Below, in pieces: positions 10,957-19,019 of a stretch of 64,000 nt of DNA (its first letter is position 1; each line of letters starts with the position of its first letter). A program made the position numbers and the translations under genes. The stretch spans positions 546,306 through 610,305 of the forward strand of contig NZ_VLLE01000006.1 in assembly GCF_007830055.1 (NCBI RefSeq). Direction: 5' to 3'. The DNA comes from Lacibacter cauensis (GTDB taxonomy: Bacteria; Bacteroidota; Bacteroidia; Chitinophagales; Chitinophagaceae). A model generated the notes under the pieces. The model was not told the origin of the DNA and ran no database searches. It saw nothing but the letters and a program-made list of their open reading frames with translations.

Positions 10957-12084
10957 ATGGAATTTTCTACACGCATTATACACGAAGACAATATTGAAGA
11001 TGGCAGCGGAGCAGTAATGTCGCCGATTATTTTATCAACCACTTTCGAACGTGGCGAAGATGGCATCAGCTATCCCGGCGGATATTTTTACTCACGTTAC
11101 GATAACCCTAACCGTCACGCACTCGAAAACAAACTAGCAAAGATGGAAAACGGTGCAGCCTGTGTAAGTTTTGCATCGGGCCTTGCAGCAGCAACCAATG
11201 TGTTTCAAAGTTTGAAAAGCGGCGACCACATTATTATTCCCGATGATACTTATTTTTCCATCCGCTCTATCCTTGATCAGATGTTTGGTGCTTTCGGCAT
11301 CAGCTATACTTTGGTTGATATGACGGATCATGCAGGAGTTGAAAACGCCATTCAACCCAATACTGTACTCATCTGGATGGAAACACCATCCAACCCATCA
11401 TTGAAAATAACCGACATTGAAGCCATTGTCCGCATTGCAAAAAAACACAACTGCTTTACCGTTGCAGATAATACATGGGCTACGCCGTTTTATACAAAGC
11501 CAACCGATCTTGGCGTTGATATTACACTCCACTCAACTACAAAATATTTAGGCGGCCACAGCGATATTCTGGGAGGCGCCTTGATTTTTAAAGAAACCAA
11601 TGAACGCTACGAACGCATCCGTGCCTTTCAGAAATTAGGTGGCGCCGTTCCATCGCCTTACGATTGCTGGTTGTTGTGCCGAAGTCTTACAACCTTTGTT
11701 GCACGCATGCCCATTCATTCAAACAATGCAATGCAACTCGCAAGCTATCTTGAAACGCATCCAAAAATTGAACGTGTCTTATATCCTGGGCTTCCATCAC
11801 ATCCGCAACATAGCGTTGCCGCTAAACAAATGCAGAATGGTTATGGCGGTATGCTTTCCATTTTAGTAAAAGGCGATCGTGCTGCTGCATTACAACTTGC
11901 AGGCGAATTAAAACTGTTTACACATGCAACAAGTTTAGGTGGAGTAGAAAGTTTAATTGAACACCGTAAATCAATTGAAGGAGATGCTTCTCCAACGGCA
12001 GACAACCTGTTGCGTATTTCAGTTGGTATTGAAGACATCAAAGATTTGATTGCAGATTTTGCACAAGCGTTGGAAAAAATATAA
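10957..12084 (+). CDS. Cys/Met metabolism PLP-dependent enzyme (cystathionine gamma-synthase/lyase family)
   Basis: The 375-residue protein is a complete fold-type I PLP enzyme of the trans-sulfuration family. Visible motifs are YSRYDNPNRHALE (phosphate and active-site Tyr/Arg), SFASGLAAATNVF, LIWMETPSNPSLKI, VADNTWATP (Asp holding the PLP ring) and HSTTKYLGGHSD with the Schiff-base Lys196. Family members interconvert cystathionine, homocysteine and cysteine, or eliminate H2S or methanethiol. Motifs alone do not separate gamma-synthase from gamma- or beta-lyase, so no symbol is given. It is a single gene 75 bp before a serine hydrolase on the same strand. Confidence 0.93.
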   Translation: MEFSTRIIHEDNIEDGSGAVMSPIILSTTFERGEDGISYPGGYFYSRYDNPNRHALENKLAKMENGAACVSFASGLAAATNVFQSLKSGDHIIIPDDTYFSIRSILDQMFGAFGISYTLVDMTDHAGVENAIQPNTVLIWMETPSNPSLKITDIEAIVRIAKKHNCFTVADNTWATPFYTKPTDLGVDITLHSTTKYLGGHSDILGGALIFKETNERYERIRAFQKLGGAVPSPYDCWLLCRSLTTFVARMPIHSNNAMQLASYLETHPKIERVLYPGLPSHPQHSVAAKQMQNGYGGMLSILVKGDRAAALQLAGELKLFTHATSLGGVESLIEHRKSIEGDASPTADNLLRISVGIEDIKDLIADFAQALEKI

Positions 12085-12158
12085 CGCTTTGTAACAGGAG
12101 TAATGTTCTTGCGACAGATAGGTACGTTATCATTCAGAATACCATAAACAACATCATC

Positions 12159-13958
12159 ATGAGAAAATTTTTACTGCTGGTTGCTGCATCCATCAGCATA
12201 GAGGCGGGCTTTACCCAAAAAACAGATAAGCGTTTAGACGGGCTTGATACCTTTATTACCCGTGTTTTAAACGAATGGAAAGCTGCCGGTGTATCTGTTG
12301 CCATTGTTGAAAAAAATAAAGTGATACTTGCAAAAGGGTTTGGCTATAAAGACTACGAAAACAAAGTGCCTGCAACAGAAAACACCTTGTTTGCCATTGG
12401 CAGTTGTACCAAAGCATTTACGGCGGCACTTCTCTCCTTTCCAATGAAAGAAGGCAAACTCGATCTGGATAAACCGGTTAATCAATACTTACCTGAATTG
12501 CGTTTTATTGATGATGAGTTAACCAACAATGTTACTGCAAGAGATATGATGAGCCACCGCACCGGCTTACCCCGTCACGACCTTGCGTGGTATGGCGCAC
12601 CAACAAGAAGAGACAGTTTACTTTACAACATCCGCTTCTTCGAAAAAACTGCACCGCTCCGACGCCTTTGGCAATACAACAACTTTATGTTTTTAGCACA
12701 AGGTGTGCTGGCTGAAAAACTAAGTGGTAAACCATGGGAAACGTTGGTGAAGGAACAGTTCTTTACTCCATTAGGAATGACCACTTCCAACACTTCGATG
12801 AATGATCATGTAAAAGCGCCTGATTATTCATTTGGCTATAACGAAAAAGATGGCAAAGTAGTAAAGATGAAATTTGCCAATATTGATGCAATAGGCCCTG
12901 CAGGTTCCATCAACTCCAATGCAAAGGATATGGCAAACTGGGTGATGATGTGGATCAACGGCGGTAAGTTCAACGGCAAAGAAGTTATTCCTGCTTTGTA
13001 TTTTAACCAGGCCATCAGTTCGCAAATGATCATTAGCGGTGGCCTACCTACAAAAGAACAACCCGATGTATTCTTCAGCAACTATGGTTTAGGTTGGTTT
13101 CTTGCAAATTATCGTGGCCATTACCGTGTTGAACATGGTGGTAATATTGATGGGTTTAGTACAAGCACTTCTTTTTTTCCAACAGACAGTATCGGCATTT
13201 TTGTTTCAGTTAATCAAAACGGCTCAGCTATTCCTTCCATAATCCGCAATACGATTGCCGATCGGTTACTGAACTTAAAAGCAAAAGACTGGCAACGTAT
13301 ACAACGCTCTGCTTATGAAAAAAACATGGCTGCTGCCAAAGAAAAACAAAAAGCAGACAGCTCCATGCGTAAGTTGGGGACTAAACCATCGCATGCATTA
13401 ACTGATTATACCGGCACCTATACTGCAGATGGCTATGGCAGTATTGTTATTGAACAAACCAAAGATGGACTGTCGGCACAGTACAATGCGCTCACATTTA
13501 AAGCGAAACATTATCATTTCAATTATTTCAGTTTTGTTCCTGTTGAAGAAGGAATGGATGCTGATGAAAATGATGCACTGAAAGGACAGTTTGCAATCAA
13601 CATTAAAGGCGAAATTGAATCACTCTCTTTACCGTTAGAAGCAAGTGTAAAAGATATTGTGTTTAAAAAACAGGCGGTAACAATTGACGTATCAAAAGCT
13701 GATCTTGAAAAATATGTTGGCGAATACGAATTACCCGGACCTACAATTGTAAAAGTTTATATCAAAGACGATAACACACTGATGGTTTTAGTTCCAGGTC
13801 AACCGGACTATGAATTGCTTGCTGTAAAACCAGATCTGTTTAATTTTAAAATACTACCCGGCTTTAGTGTAAAGTTCGATAAAGATGAAAATGGAAACAT
13901 CTCCGCATTGAACTTTGTACAACCCAACGGAACATTTAAAGCCAAGCGAAAACAATAA
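12159..13958 (+). CDS. Secreted serine hydrolase, class C beta-lactamase/esterase family with C-terminal lipocalin-like region
   Basis: The 599-residue protein starts with a signal peptide (MRKFLLLVAASISIEAGFTQ). The beta-lactamase-like domain carries Ser82 and Lys85 in the SxxK motif IGSCTK, Tyr173 in YNNF (YxN) and His326 in EHGG, which replaces KTG as in EstB/Pab87-type hydrolases. Its last third (about 400-599) contains two similar segments, YTGTYTADGYGSIVIEQ and YVGEYELPGPTIVKVYI, of the DUF3471 or lipocalin-like kind that often follow this domain. It probably acts in the periplasm as a peptidase or esterase; true beta-lactam hydrolysis is unlikely given the HGG variant. It is followed by a strong terminator. 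Confidence 0.9.
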   Translation: MRKFLLLVAASISIEAGFTQKTDKRLDGLDTFITRVLNEWKAAGVSVAIVEKNKVILAKGFGYKDYENKVPATENTLFAIGSCTKAFTAALLSFPMKEGKLDLDKPVNQYLPELRFIDDELTNNVTARDMMSHRTGLPRHDLAWYGAPTRRDSLLYNIRFFEKTAPLRRLWQYNNFMFLAQGVLAEKLSGKPWETLVKEQFFTPLGMTTSNTSMNDHVKAPDYSFGYNEKDGKVVKMKFANIDAIGPAGSINSNAKDMANWVMMWINGGKFNGKEVIPALYFNQAISSQMIISGGLPTKEQPDVFFSNYGLGWFLANYRGHYRVEHGGNIDGFSTSTSFFPTDSIGIFVSVNQNGSAIPSIIRNTIADRLLNLKAKDWQRIQRSAYEKNMAAAKEKQKADSSMRKLGTKPSHALTDYTGTYTADGYGSIVIEQTKDGLSAQYNALTFKAKHYHFNYFSFVPVEEGMDADENDALKGQFAINIKGEIESLSLPLEASVKDIVFKKQAVTIDVSKADLEKYVGEYELPGPTIVKVYIKDDNTLMVLVPGQPDYELLAVKPDLFNFKILPGFSVKFDKDENGNISALNFVQPNGTFKAKRKQ

Positions 13959-13971
13959 ACCAATGCAGTCA

Positions 13972-14005
13972 TAAAAAAGCCGCTTGAGTACAAGCGGCTT
14001 TTTTA
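13972..14005 (+). terminator. Strong hairpin terminator after the serine hydrolase
   Basis: TAAAAAAGCCGCTTG, loop AGTA, then CAAGCGGCTTTTTTA form a perfect 15-bp inverted repeat with A and T tracts on both sides. It could therefore stop transcription in either direction. Confidence 0.9.
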
Positions 14006-14090
14006 TTTACATACTTACAACATTTATGGTTTGCTGAACCCGTGCAGATGATTTATTTTAGCGACATTTCTGATTTAAATATTTTTGCCT

Positions 14091-15059
14091 ATGCAGTCGA
14101 TGCTGAAAAAAATAATCATCAATACAGTTTTACGTCACCGGGTTAAGCACAATAAAGAAGTTACCAACTATCAACTGGCAATTGGCTGGCGTGAACTGAA
14201 GATTACTTTTTTCAGTCAGCTAAAAGATGTGGCGCTGATTATTACCGGCATCTTTTCTGCTGCATTTGGTTTTAAAGGCTTTCTGTTAACCAATCATTTT
14301 ATTGACGGTGGCGCTACCGGCATTTCGCTGTTAATTTCTGCACTTACAAAAGTGCCATTATATATATTGTTGCCCTTGGTAAATATTCCGTTTATTCTTC
14401 TAGCGTTAAAAGTTGTAAACCGGACTTTTGCCATTAAAACGGCCTTGGCGATCTGTGGTCTTGCTTTGGTAGTTGCAACTGTAGAGTTTCCGAATATTAC
14501 CAATGATAATTTGCTGGTCGCACTGTTTGGTGGTTTTTTCCTGGGTGCAGGTATTGGTCTTTCGGTAAGAGGTGGTGCTGTAATTGATGGTACAGAAGTA
14601 TTGGCGATTTATTTAAGCCGCAAGCTCGGCACAACAATGGGCGATATTATCATCCTCATCAACATCTGTATTTTTAGTACTGCAGCCTATTTTCTGTCAA
14701 TTGAAATTGCAATGTATTCGTTGATCACTTACCTGGCTGCATCAAAAACACTCGACTTTATTGTAGAAGGTTTGGAAGAGTATATTGGTGTTACGATCAT
14801 TTCATCGCACAGCGAGGAAATACGACAAATGCTCATCAACAGTATTGGTCGTGGATTTACTGTATACAATGGGAAGCGTGGATTTGGTAAAACAGGCGAG
14901 TCGAAAGATGTGGATATTATCTATACAGTAGTTACAAGACTTGAGCTGAATAAACTGAAGACTGAAATTGAAAAAATAGATCCGCATTCGTTTGTAGTAA
15001 TGAGCAGTGTGCGTGATACCAAGGGCGGTATGATCAAAAAACGACCGTTGAAGCACTAA
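14091..15059 (+). CDS. YitT family membrane protein (DUF161 + DUF2179)
   Basis: The protein of about 322 residues has five to six hydrophobic segments, such as DVALIITGIFSAAFGFKGFL, VPLYILLPLVNIPFILLAL and GDIIILINICIFSTAAYFLS. It carries the repeated GG(A)xG/DG family signature in HFIDGGATGIS and GGAVIDGTEVLA, then a soluble C-terminal DUF2179 domain from about residue 225. YitT proteins are inner-membrane proteins of unknown transport function. Start choice is uncertain: ATG occurs at 14091 and 14100, and a TATTTTTG element at 14080-14087 directly abuts them. If that is the real -7 box, the message would be nearly leaderless and 14100 more likely. Confidence 0.9.
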   Translation: MQSMLKKIIINTVLRHRVKHNKEVTNYQLAIGWRELKITFFSQLKDVALIITGIFSAAFGFKGFLLTNHFIDGGATGISLLISALTKVPLYILLPLVNIPFILLALKVVNRTFAIKTALAICGLALVVATVEFPNITNDNLLVALFGGFFLGAGIGLSVRGGAVIDGTEVLAIYLSRKLGTTMGDIIILINICIFSTAAYFLSIEIAMYSLITYLAASKTLDFIVEGLEEYIGVTIISSHSEEIRQMLINSIGRGFTVYNGKRGFGKTGESKDVDIIYTVVTRLELNKLKTEIEKIDPHSFVVMSSVRDTKGGMIKKRPLKH

Positions 15060-15103
15060 ATCAAATTATTTAAACTTAGTTTTCCCAATATAATTATTAC
15101 AAG

Positions 15104-15553
15104 ATGGCAATTACTATACGTAGAGCTTTGAAAGAAGATTGTGAACGATTACTTGAACTGGTAAAAGAATTGGCTTTGTACGAAAAAGCACCGCAGGAAG
15201 TAACCGTTACACTCGATCATTTTATTGAAAGTGGCTTTGGTGCAAATCCTGTCTGGTGGGCATTTGTGGCAGAAGAAAATGGACTCGTACAGGGTTTTGC
15301 GTTGTATTACGTTCGCTATTCTACATGGAAAGGGCAACGCATGTATTTAGAAGATATTCTTGTAACTGAACAGGCAAGAGGAAGAGGCATTGGCAAATTA
15401 TTATTCGATCAATTGATTGTTGAGGCGAAAGAAAGAAACTTCAATGGCATAGTATGGCAGGTATTGGAATGGAATGAACCGGCTATCAATTTCTATAAAA
15501 AATATAATGCTTCGTTTGATCCGGAGTGGGTTAACTGCAGCATCAGCGTATAG
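15104..15553 (+). CDS. GNAT family N-acetyltransferase
   Basis: The 149-residue protein has the GNAT fold: an N-terminal ITIRRALKEDCERLLELVKEL strand-helix, YLEDILVTEQ (beta4), the acetyl-CoA loop ARGRGIGKLLFDQL (about residues 88-101), and a final WNEPAINFYKKYNA helix. The short length, WWAFVAEENGLVQGFALYY and the YEKAP segment resemble diamine (spermidine/thialysine) acetyltransferases, but the substrate is not provable from motifs. It follows the YitT gene by 44 bp and ends at a bidirectional terminator shared with fabD. Confidence 0.9.
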   Translation: MAITIRRALKEDCERLLELVKELALYEKAPQEVTVTLDHFIESGFGANPVWWAFVAEENGLVQGFALYYVRYSTWKGQRMYLEDILVTEQARGRGIGKLLFDQLIVEAKERNFNGIVWQVLEWNEPAINFYKKYNASFDPEWVNCSISV

Positions 15554-15596
15554 CGATAAAAAAACAGCCGCAATAATTTGCGGCTGTTTTTTATCG
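15554..15596. terminator. Bidirectional terminator between the GNAT gene and fabD
   Basis: A near-perfect inverted repeat, CGATAAAAAAACAGCCGCAA and its complement around a TAATT loop, has an A tract before and a T tract after the GC-rich core. It lies between two convergent genes, so it can serve both. Confidence 0.9.
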
Positions 15597-15620
15597 TACT
15601 GCTGACTTCGTCATTCGTAC

Positions 15621-16511
15621 TTAGTTCACTCCTTCCACCTGCATTTCTTTGTTGATCTTTTGCACAAGCCCCTGCAACACTTTACCCGGACCAACTTCTG
15701 TAAACTTGCTTGCGCCATCTGCAATCATCGCCTGCACACTTTGTGTCCAGCGTACAGCACCGGTTAACTGATCGATTAAATTTTGTTTAATCTCATCTTT
15801 ATCCAATACCGCTTTTGCAGCCACGTTCTGGTACACCGCACATTGTGGTGCATAAAAATTGGTGCTTTCAATCTTTGCTTTCAATTCTTCTTTTGCAGGC
15901 TCCATCAACGGGCTGTGAAAAGCACCACCAACCGGCAATACCAAGGCACGTTTTGCACCGGCAGCTTTCATGCGCTCGCAAGCAATATCAATTCCTTTCA
16001 ACGAACCACTGATCACCAACTGACCGGGACAGTTATAGTTTGCAGCAACAACAACCTCACCCGTCTCTTCATACACCTGCTTACATACTTCTTCCACTTT
16101 TTCATCGGCTAAAGCCAATACTGCCGCCATAGTTGAAGGATTCATTTCGCAGGCCTTTTGCATTGCCTTTGCACGCACACTTACCAGTTGCAATGCATCT
16201 TCAAAACTCAATACACCGTTTGCCACCAATGCACTAAACTCACCGAGTGAATGACCGGCCACCATATCGGGCTTTGCATTTTCGATGGTTTTATACGCTA
16301 CCACAGAATGTAAGAAGACTGCAGGCTGTGTTACGTTGGTTTGTTTCAGATCTTCATCTGAACCGGTGAACATAATATCTGAAATACGGAAGCCCAGAAT
16401 TTCGTTCGCCTGTTCAAATAAACGTTGGGCCGAAGCATTTGAATCGTACAAATTCTTTCCCATTCCGCTGAACTGTGAACCCTGACCCGGAAATACAAAC
16501 GCATGTTTCAT
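15621..16511 (-). CDS. fabD: Malonyl-CoA:ACP transacylase
   Basis: The frame is open further upstream, but the family N-terminus MKHAFVFPGQGSQFSGMG begins at the ATG at 16511, giving 296 residues. Ser88 lies in the nucleophile elbow AGHSLGEFSALV, and the catalytic His in VGGAFHSPLMEPA (about residue 197). TQPAVFLHSV is also typical. FabD moves malonyl from CoA to acyl carrier protein for fatty-acid elongation in the cytoplasm. It lies downstream of folE but is separated by a terminator whose T tract contains a TATTTTTG element, so it probably has its own promoter. Confidence 0.96.
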   Translation of the reverse strand: MKHAFVFPGQGSQFSGMGKNLYDSNASAQRLFEQANEILGFRISDIMFTGSDEDLKQTNVTQPAVFLHSVVAYKTIENAKPDMVAGHSLGEFSALVANGVLSFEDALQLVSVRAKAMQKACEMNPSTMAAVLALADEKVEEVCKQVYEETGEVVVAANYNCPGQLVISGSLKGIDIACERMKAAGAKRALVLPVGGAFHSPLMEPAKEELKAKIESTNFYAPQCAVYQNVAAKAVLDKDEIKQNLIDQLTGAVRWTQSVQAMIADGASKFTEVGPGKVLQGLVQKINKEMQVEGVN

Positions 16512-16629
16512 GTGTAAATTTTTATTTGATTTTGGCCACATGTTATTCGCCACAATAAAATTTTCATTCCTGCTTGGTAAGAAAATGAATATTTTATCAT
16601 GGCTCATTTCATGTAATGAAAATTTAGTG

Positions 16630-16672
16630 GGCAAAAATAAAGAAGTCTGTTGCAATTACGGCAACAGACTTC
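16630..16672 (-). terminator. Terminator after folE
   Basis: GAAGTCTGTTGC, a 7-nt loop and GCAACAGACTTC form a perfect 12-bp stem at 16642-16672 just downstream of the folE stop on the minus strand. It is followed in that direction by TTTATTTTTG. Confidence 0.8.
16632..16639 (-). promoter_or_regulatory. Candidate -7 element for fabD
   Basis: On the minus strand TATTTTTG fits TAnnTTTG. It lies 121 bp before the fabD ATG and inside the T tract of the folE terminator. No convincing -33 box is seen. Confidence 0.45.
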
Positions 16673-16694
16673 AGTCATAATCAATAGCGGGCTA

Positions 16695-17291
16695 TTAATT
16701 GAATTTCCCGGAAATAAGTTTCAAAAACTCACTGCGGGTTGCTTCTTTTTGAAATTCGCCTGAAAAGGCAGATGTAGTAGTTACCGAGTTTTGTTTTTGT
16801 ACCCCACGCATCATCATACACAAATGCTGGGCTTCAACTACTACCGCCACACCCATCGGGTTCAACGATTCTTTAATGGCCTCCAGTATTTGCGTAGTTA
16901 AGCGCTCCTGCACCTGCATTCTGCGGCTGTACACATCTACCACACGGGCAAGTTTACTTAAACCGGTAATCCATCCATTGGGTATGTAGGCAATATGTGC
17001 TTTACCAAAAAACGGTAACATATGATGCTCGCACATACTGTACAACTCAATATCCTTTACAATCACCATTTCACTCACCTCCTCATGAAACTTCGCACTC
17101 TCCAATATAGCTTTAGCATCCATATGGTATCCCTGTGTAAGATACTGCATGGCTTTTGCTACACGCTCTGGCGTTTTTAATAAGCCTTCCCTGCTGGAAT
17201 CTTCGCCTAGCAAGTCAATTGCACTTCTGTAATTTTCAATTAGTCCGGAGGTGATTTTTTCTTCGTACTGCTCTGTTTTTTTATAAGCCAT
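16695..17291 (-). CDS. folE: GTP cyclohydrolase I (FolE type)
   Basis: The 198-residue protein matches FolE. The zinc ligands are visible: Cys87 and His90 in [10 protein letters not shown] and Cys158 in [39 protein letters not shown] and [10 protein letters not shown] are the conserved substrate pocket and C-terminal segments. FolE converts GTP to 7,8-dihydroneopterin triphosphate, the entry to folate, biopterin and queuosine pathways. It is the third gene of a minus-strand run after two PTPS paralogues (46 bp gap), so here it may mainly feed PTPS enzymes. Confidence 0.97.
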   Translation of the reverse strand: MAYKKTEQYEEKITSGLIENYRSAIDLLGEDSSREGLLKTPERVAKAMQYLTQGYHMDAKAILESAKFHEEVSEMVIVKDIELYSMCEHHMLPFFGKAHIAYIPNGWITGLSKLARVVDVYSRRMQVQERLTTQILEAIKESLNPMGVAVVVEAQHLCMMMRGVQKQNSVTTTSAFSGEFQKEATRSEFLKLISGKFN

Positions 17292-17337
17292 GTCTTAGTT
17301 TTATTATTCTTATAAGTGGTGTTCAATGCCCGGTTGC

Positions 17338-17751
17338 CTATGCCGGGTACTCAACAAAATTGCGTGGAGTTTCGTACAAGCGAATCTGAATCTCTTTATC
17401 TGCATCAATATGCGGACGGAGTAAATCATAAATTACCACCGCAATGTTTTCTGCAGTTGGGTTTACCGTTTTAAACTCTTCTGTATCCAGATTCAGATTT
17501 TTATGATCGAAACGATCGTGCACTTCACGATGAATAAGATCGCTCAGCTTTTTCAAATCCATTACATAGCCCGTTGCCGGATCGGGTACACCCGTAACTT
17601 TTACAACAAGTTCGTAATTATGACCATGAAAAGAAGGATTGTTACACTTACCAAATACAGCATCGTTTTGATCGTCGGTCCAGGCCGGGTTGTATAAACG
17701 ATGAGCAGCATTAAAATGTTCGTGCCGGAAAACGGATACTTTTTTTTGCAT
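17338..17751 (-). CDS. 6-pyruvoyl-tetrahydropterin synthase-like protein, copy A (PTPS-II motif)
   Basis: The 137-residue protein is of the PTPS/QueD fold. Zinc ligands His17 (FNAAHRLYNP), His42 and His44 (HGHNYELVV) are present, with catalytic Cys36 in KCNNPSFHGH and the C-terminal Glu in YETPRNFVEYPA. The Cys-x5-His-Gly-His spacing is that of PTPS-II enzymes, which make 6-pyruvoyltetrahydropterin. QueD (PTPS-I) usually has Cys-x3-HGH. It lies between a second paralogue and folE on one strand. QueD activity cannot be excluded because the family is promiscuous. Confidence 0.9.
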   Translation of the reverse strand: MQKKVSVFRHEHFNAAHRLYNPAWTDDQNDAVFGKCNNPSFHGHNYELVVKVTGVPDPATGYVMDLKKLSDLIHREVHDRFDHKNLNLDTEEFKTVNPTAENIAVVIYDLLRPHIDADKEIQIRLYETPRNFVEYPA

Positions 17752-17844
17752 GACGGAAGAAAGCCGATTTTATCCTGCCATGTGCTTTACAGAAAAGTAC
17801 CTCGCAGGTGTATAAGAACTATAACAAGGTACGCAGTAAAAAGT

Positions 17845-18255
17845 TTATTCGCCGAAATATTCTACGTAAATGCGTGGTGTTTCGTACAGCTTAATGCAGT
17901 GCAGCTTTACTTCTTCGGGTAAATGCGGAGCCAGTTGTTGCCAGATTGCTTTGGCCAGGTTTTCAGTAGAACACATTTTGCCCCGCATAAAATCTACATC
18001 AATATTGAGGTTTTTGTGATCGAGCTTTTCAAGAATATGTTCCTTAATTATTTCACTCAGCTTTTTTACATCAAATAAAAAACCGGTGTCTTCATTTACA
18101 TGTCCTTTAATGGTAACAAACAGGTCGTAGTTATGTCCATGCCAGTTTTCATTAGCACATTTGCCAAACATGGCCTCGTTCTTTTCGGGGGTCCAGTTTG
18201 GGTTATAAAGCTTGTGAGCTGCGTTAAAATGTTCAAGTCTGGTTAAATACACCAT
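17845..18255 (-). CDS. 6-pyruvoyl-tetrahydropterin synthase-like protein, copy B (PTPS-II motif)
   Basis: The 136-residue paralogue of the next gene has the same architecture: EHFNAAHKLYNPNW with His14, catalytic Cys33 in KCANENWHGHNYDLFV with His39 and His41, and YETPRIYVEYFGE at the end. It also has Cys-x5-HGH. Identity with copy A is clear by eye throughout, but the two have diverged, so this is an old tandem duplication rather than a recent one. It is first in the minus-strand run PTPS-B, PTPS-A, folE, with a TACCTTTG element 26 bp upstream. The copies may have split roles, for example pterin versus 7-deazaguanine synthesis. Confidence 0.9.
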   Translation of the reverse strand: MVYLTRLEHFNAAHKLYNPNWTPEKNEAMFGKCANENWHGHNYDLFVTIKGHVNEDTGFLFDVKKLSEIIKEHILEKLDHKNLNIDVDFMRGKMCSTENLAKAIWQQLAPHLPEEVKLHCIKLYETPRIYVEYFGE

Positions 18256-18280
18256 GTCTATACCTCAAAATGTTGGGCCG

Positions 18281-18288
18281 CAAAGGTA
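18281..18288 (-). promoter_or_regulatory. -7 element of the pterin operon
   Basis: On the minus strand TACCTTTG fits TAnnTTTG exactly and is the same variant seen twice at the rRNA operon. It lies 26 bp before the PTPS-B ATG. A TTTG -33 box is not evident at the usual spacing. Confidence 0.55.
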
Positions 18289-18349
18289 ACAAGAATGCGG
18301 CATTTTTCTACTCCTTAGGTTTTAAAGAAACTTCCCCGAACTTTACAGT

Positions 18350-19006
18350 ATGAACTGTTTAGTTGTTTCGGCTACCGTACTGGAAATAAAGCCGTTTATC
18401 CAGCATCTGCACAATACAAGTAAGCTCGATTACATTGATTTACAGATCGATTTCCTCGTTACAGGGGTTGGTTCGGTTAACACTACCTACAGCCTCATGA
18501 AGCATTTGCAGGTAAAAAAGCCCGATGTGGTGATAATGGCCGGTATTGCCGGAGCATTTTCACCCAAATTGAAATTAGGGTTGGTTGTTGCCGTAAAACA
18601 GGAAATCATGGCCGATTTGGGCGTGATGGAAAAAGACGGGTATAAAGATGTGTTTGATCTGAAGTTGCTGCCGGCCAATCAATTTCCATTTAAGCAAAAG
18701 AAACTGATTAACCCGTTTACAGTACTCATGGAGCGGACACGTTTGCCGTTGGTAAACAGTATTACGGTTAACCAGATTACGGCCACAAAAAAGACAGCCG
18801 AGCTCTATCAAACAAAATACAAAGCCGGCATTGAAAACATGGAGGGTGCTGCACTGCACCTGGTTTGCATGAAAGAAAATATTCCGTTTGTGCAGATCAG
18901 AAGTTTATCAAATTACGTAGGCGAACGCAATAAAAAGAAATGGATGCTGAAAGAATCGGTAGAAGCATTGAATAAAGAACTAATCCGTTTTGTTGAAAGC
19001 CTGTAA
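18350..19006 (+). CDS. mqnB: Futalosine hydrolase
   Basis: The 218-residue protein is a nucleoside phosphorylase/MTAN-fold hydrolase. LVVSATVLEIKPF starts the first strand, FLVTGVGSVNT and VVIMAGIAGAF mark the base/ribose site, and GIENMEGAALHLVC carries the conserved Glu-Met-Glu-Gly-Ala. The next gene is mqnD 13 bp downstream, which supports futalosine hydrolase over an MTA/SAH nucleosidase. In the futalosine pathway MqnB removes the nucleobase from futalosine on the way to menaquinone. Start at the ATG at 18350 gives the complete first strand. Confidence 0.9.
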   Translation: MNCLVVSATVLEIKPFIQHLHNTSKLDYIDLQIDFLVTGVGSVNTTYSLMKHLQVKKPDVVIMAGIAGAFSPKLKLGLVVAVKQEIMADLGVMEKDGYKDVFDLKLLPANQFPFKQKKLINPFTVLMERTRLPLVNSITVNQITATKKTAELYQTKYKAGIENMEGAALHLVCMKENIPFVQIRSLSNYVGERNKKKWMLKESVEALNKELIRFVESL

Positions 19007-19019
19007 AGAAATTTTAGCG

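Noticed and set aside
12159..13958. Calling the serine hydrolase a beta-lactamase
   Set aside because: The third motif is HGG instead of KTG and a C-terminal lipocalin-like region is present, which fits esterase/peptidase relatives better.
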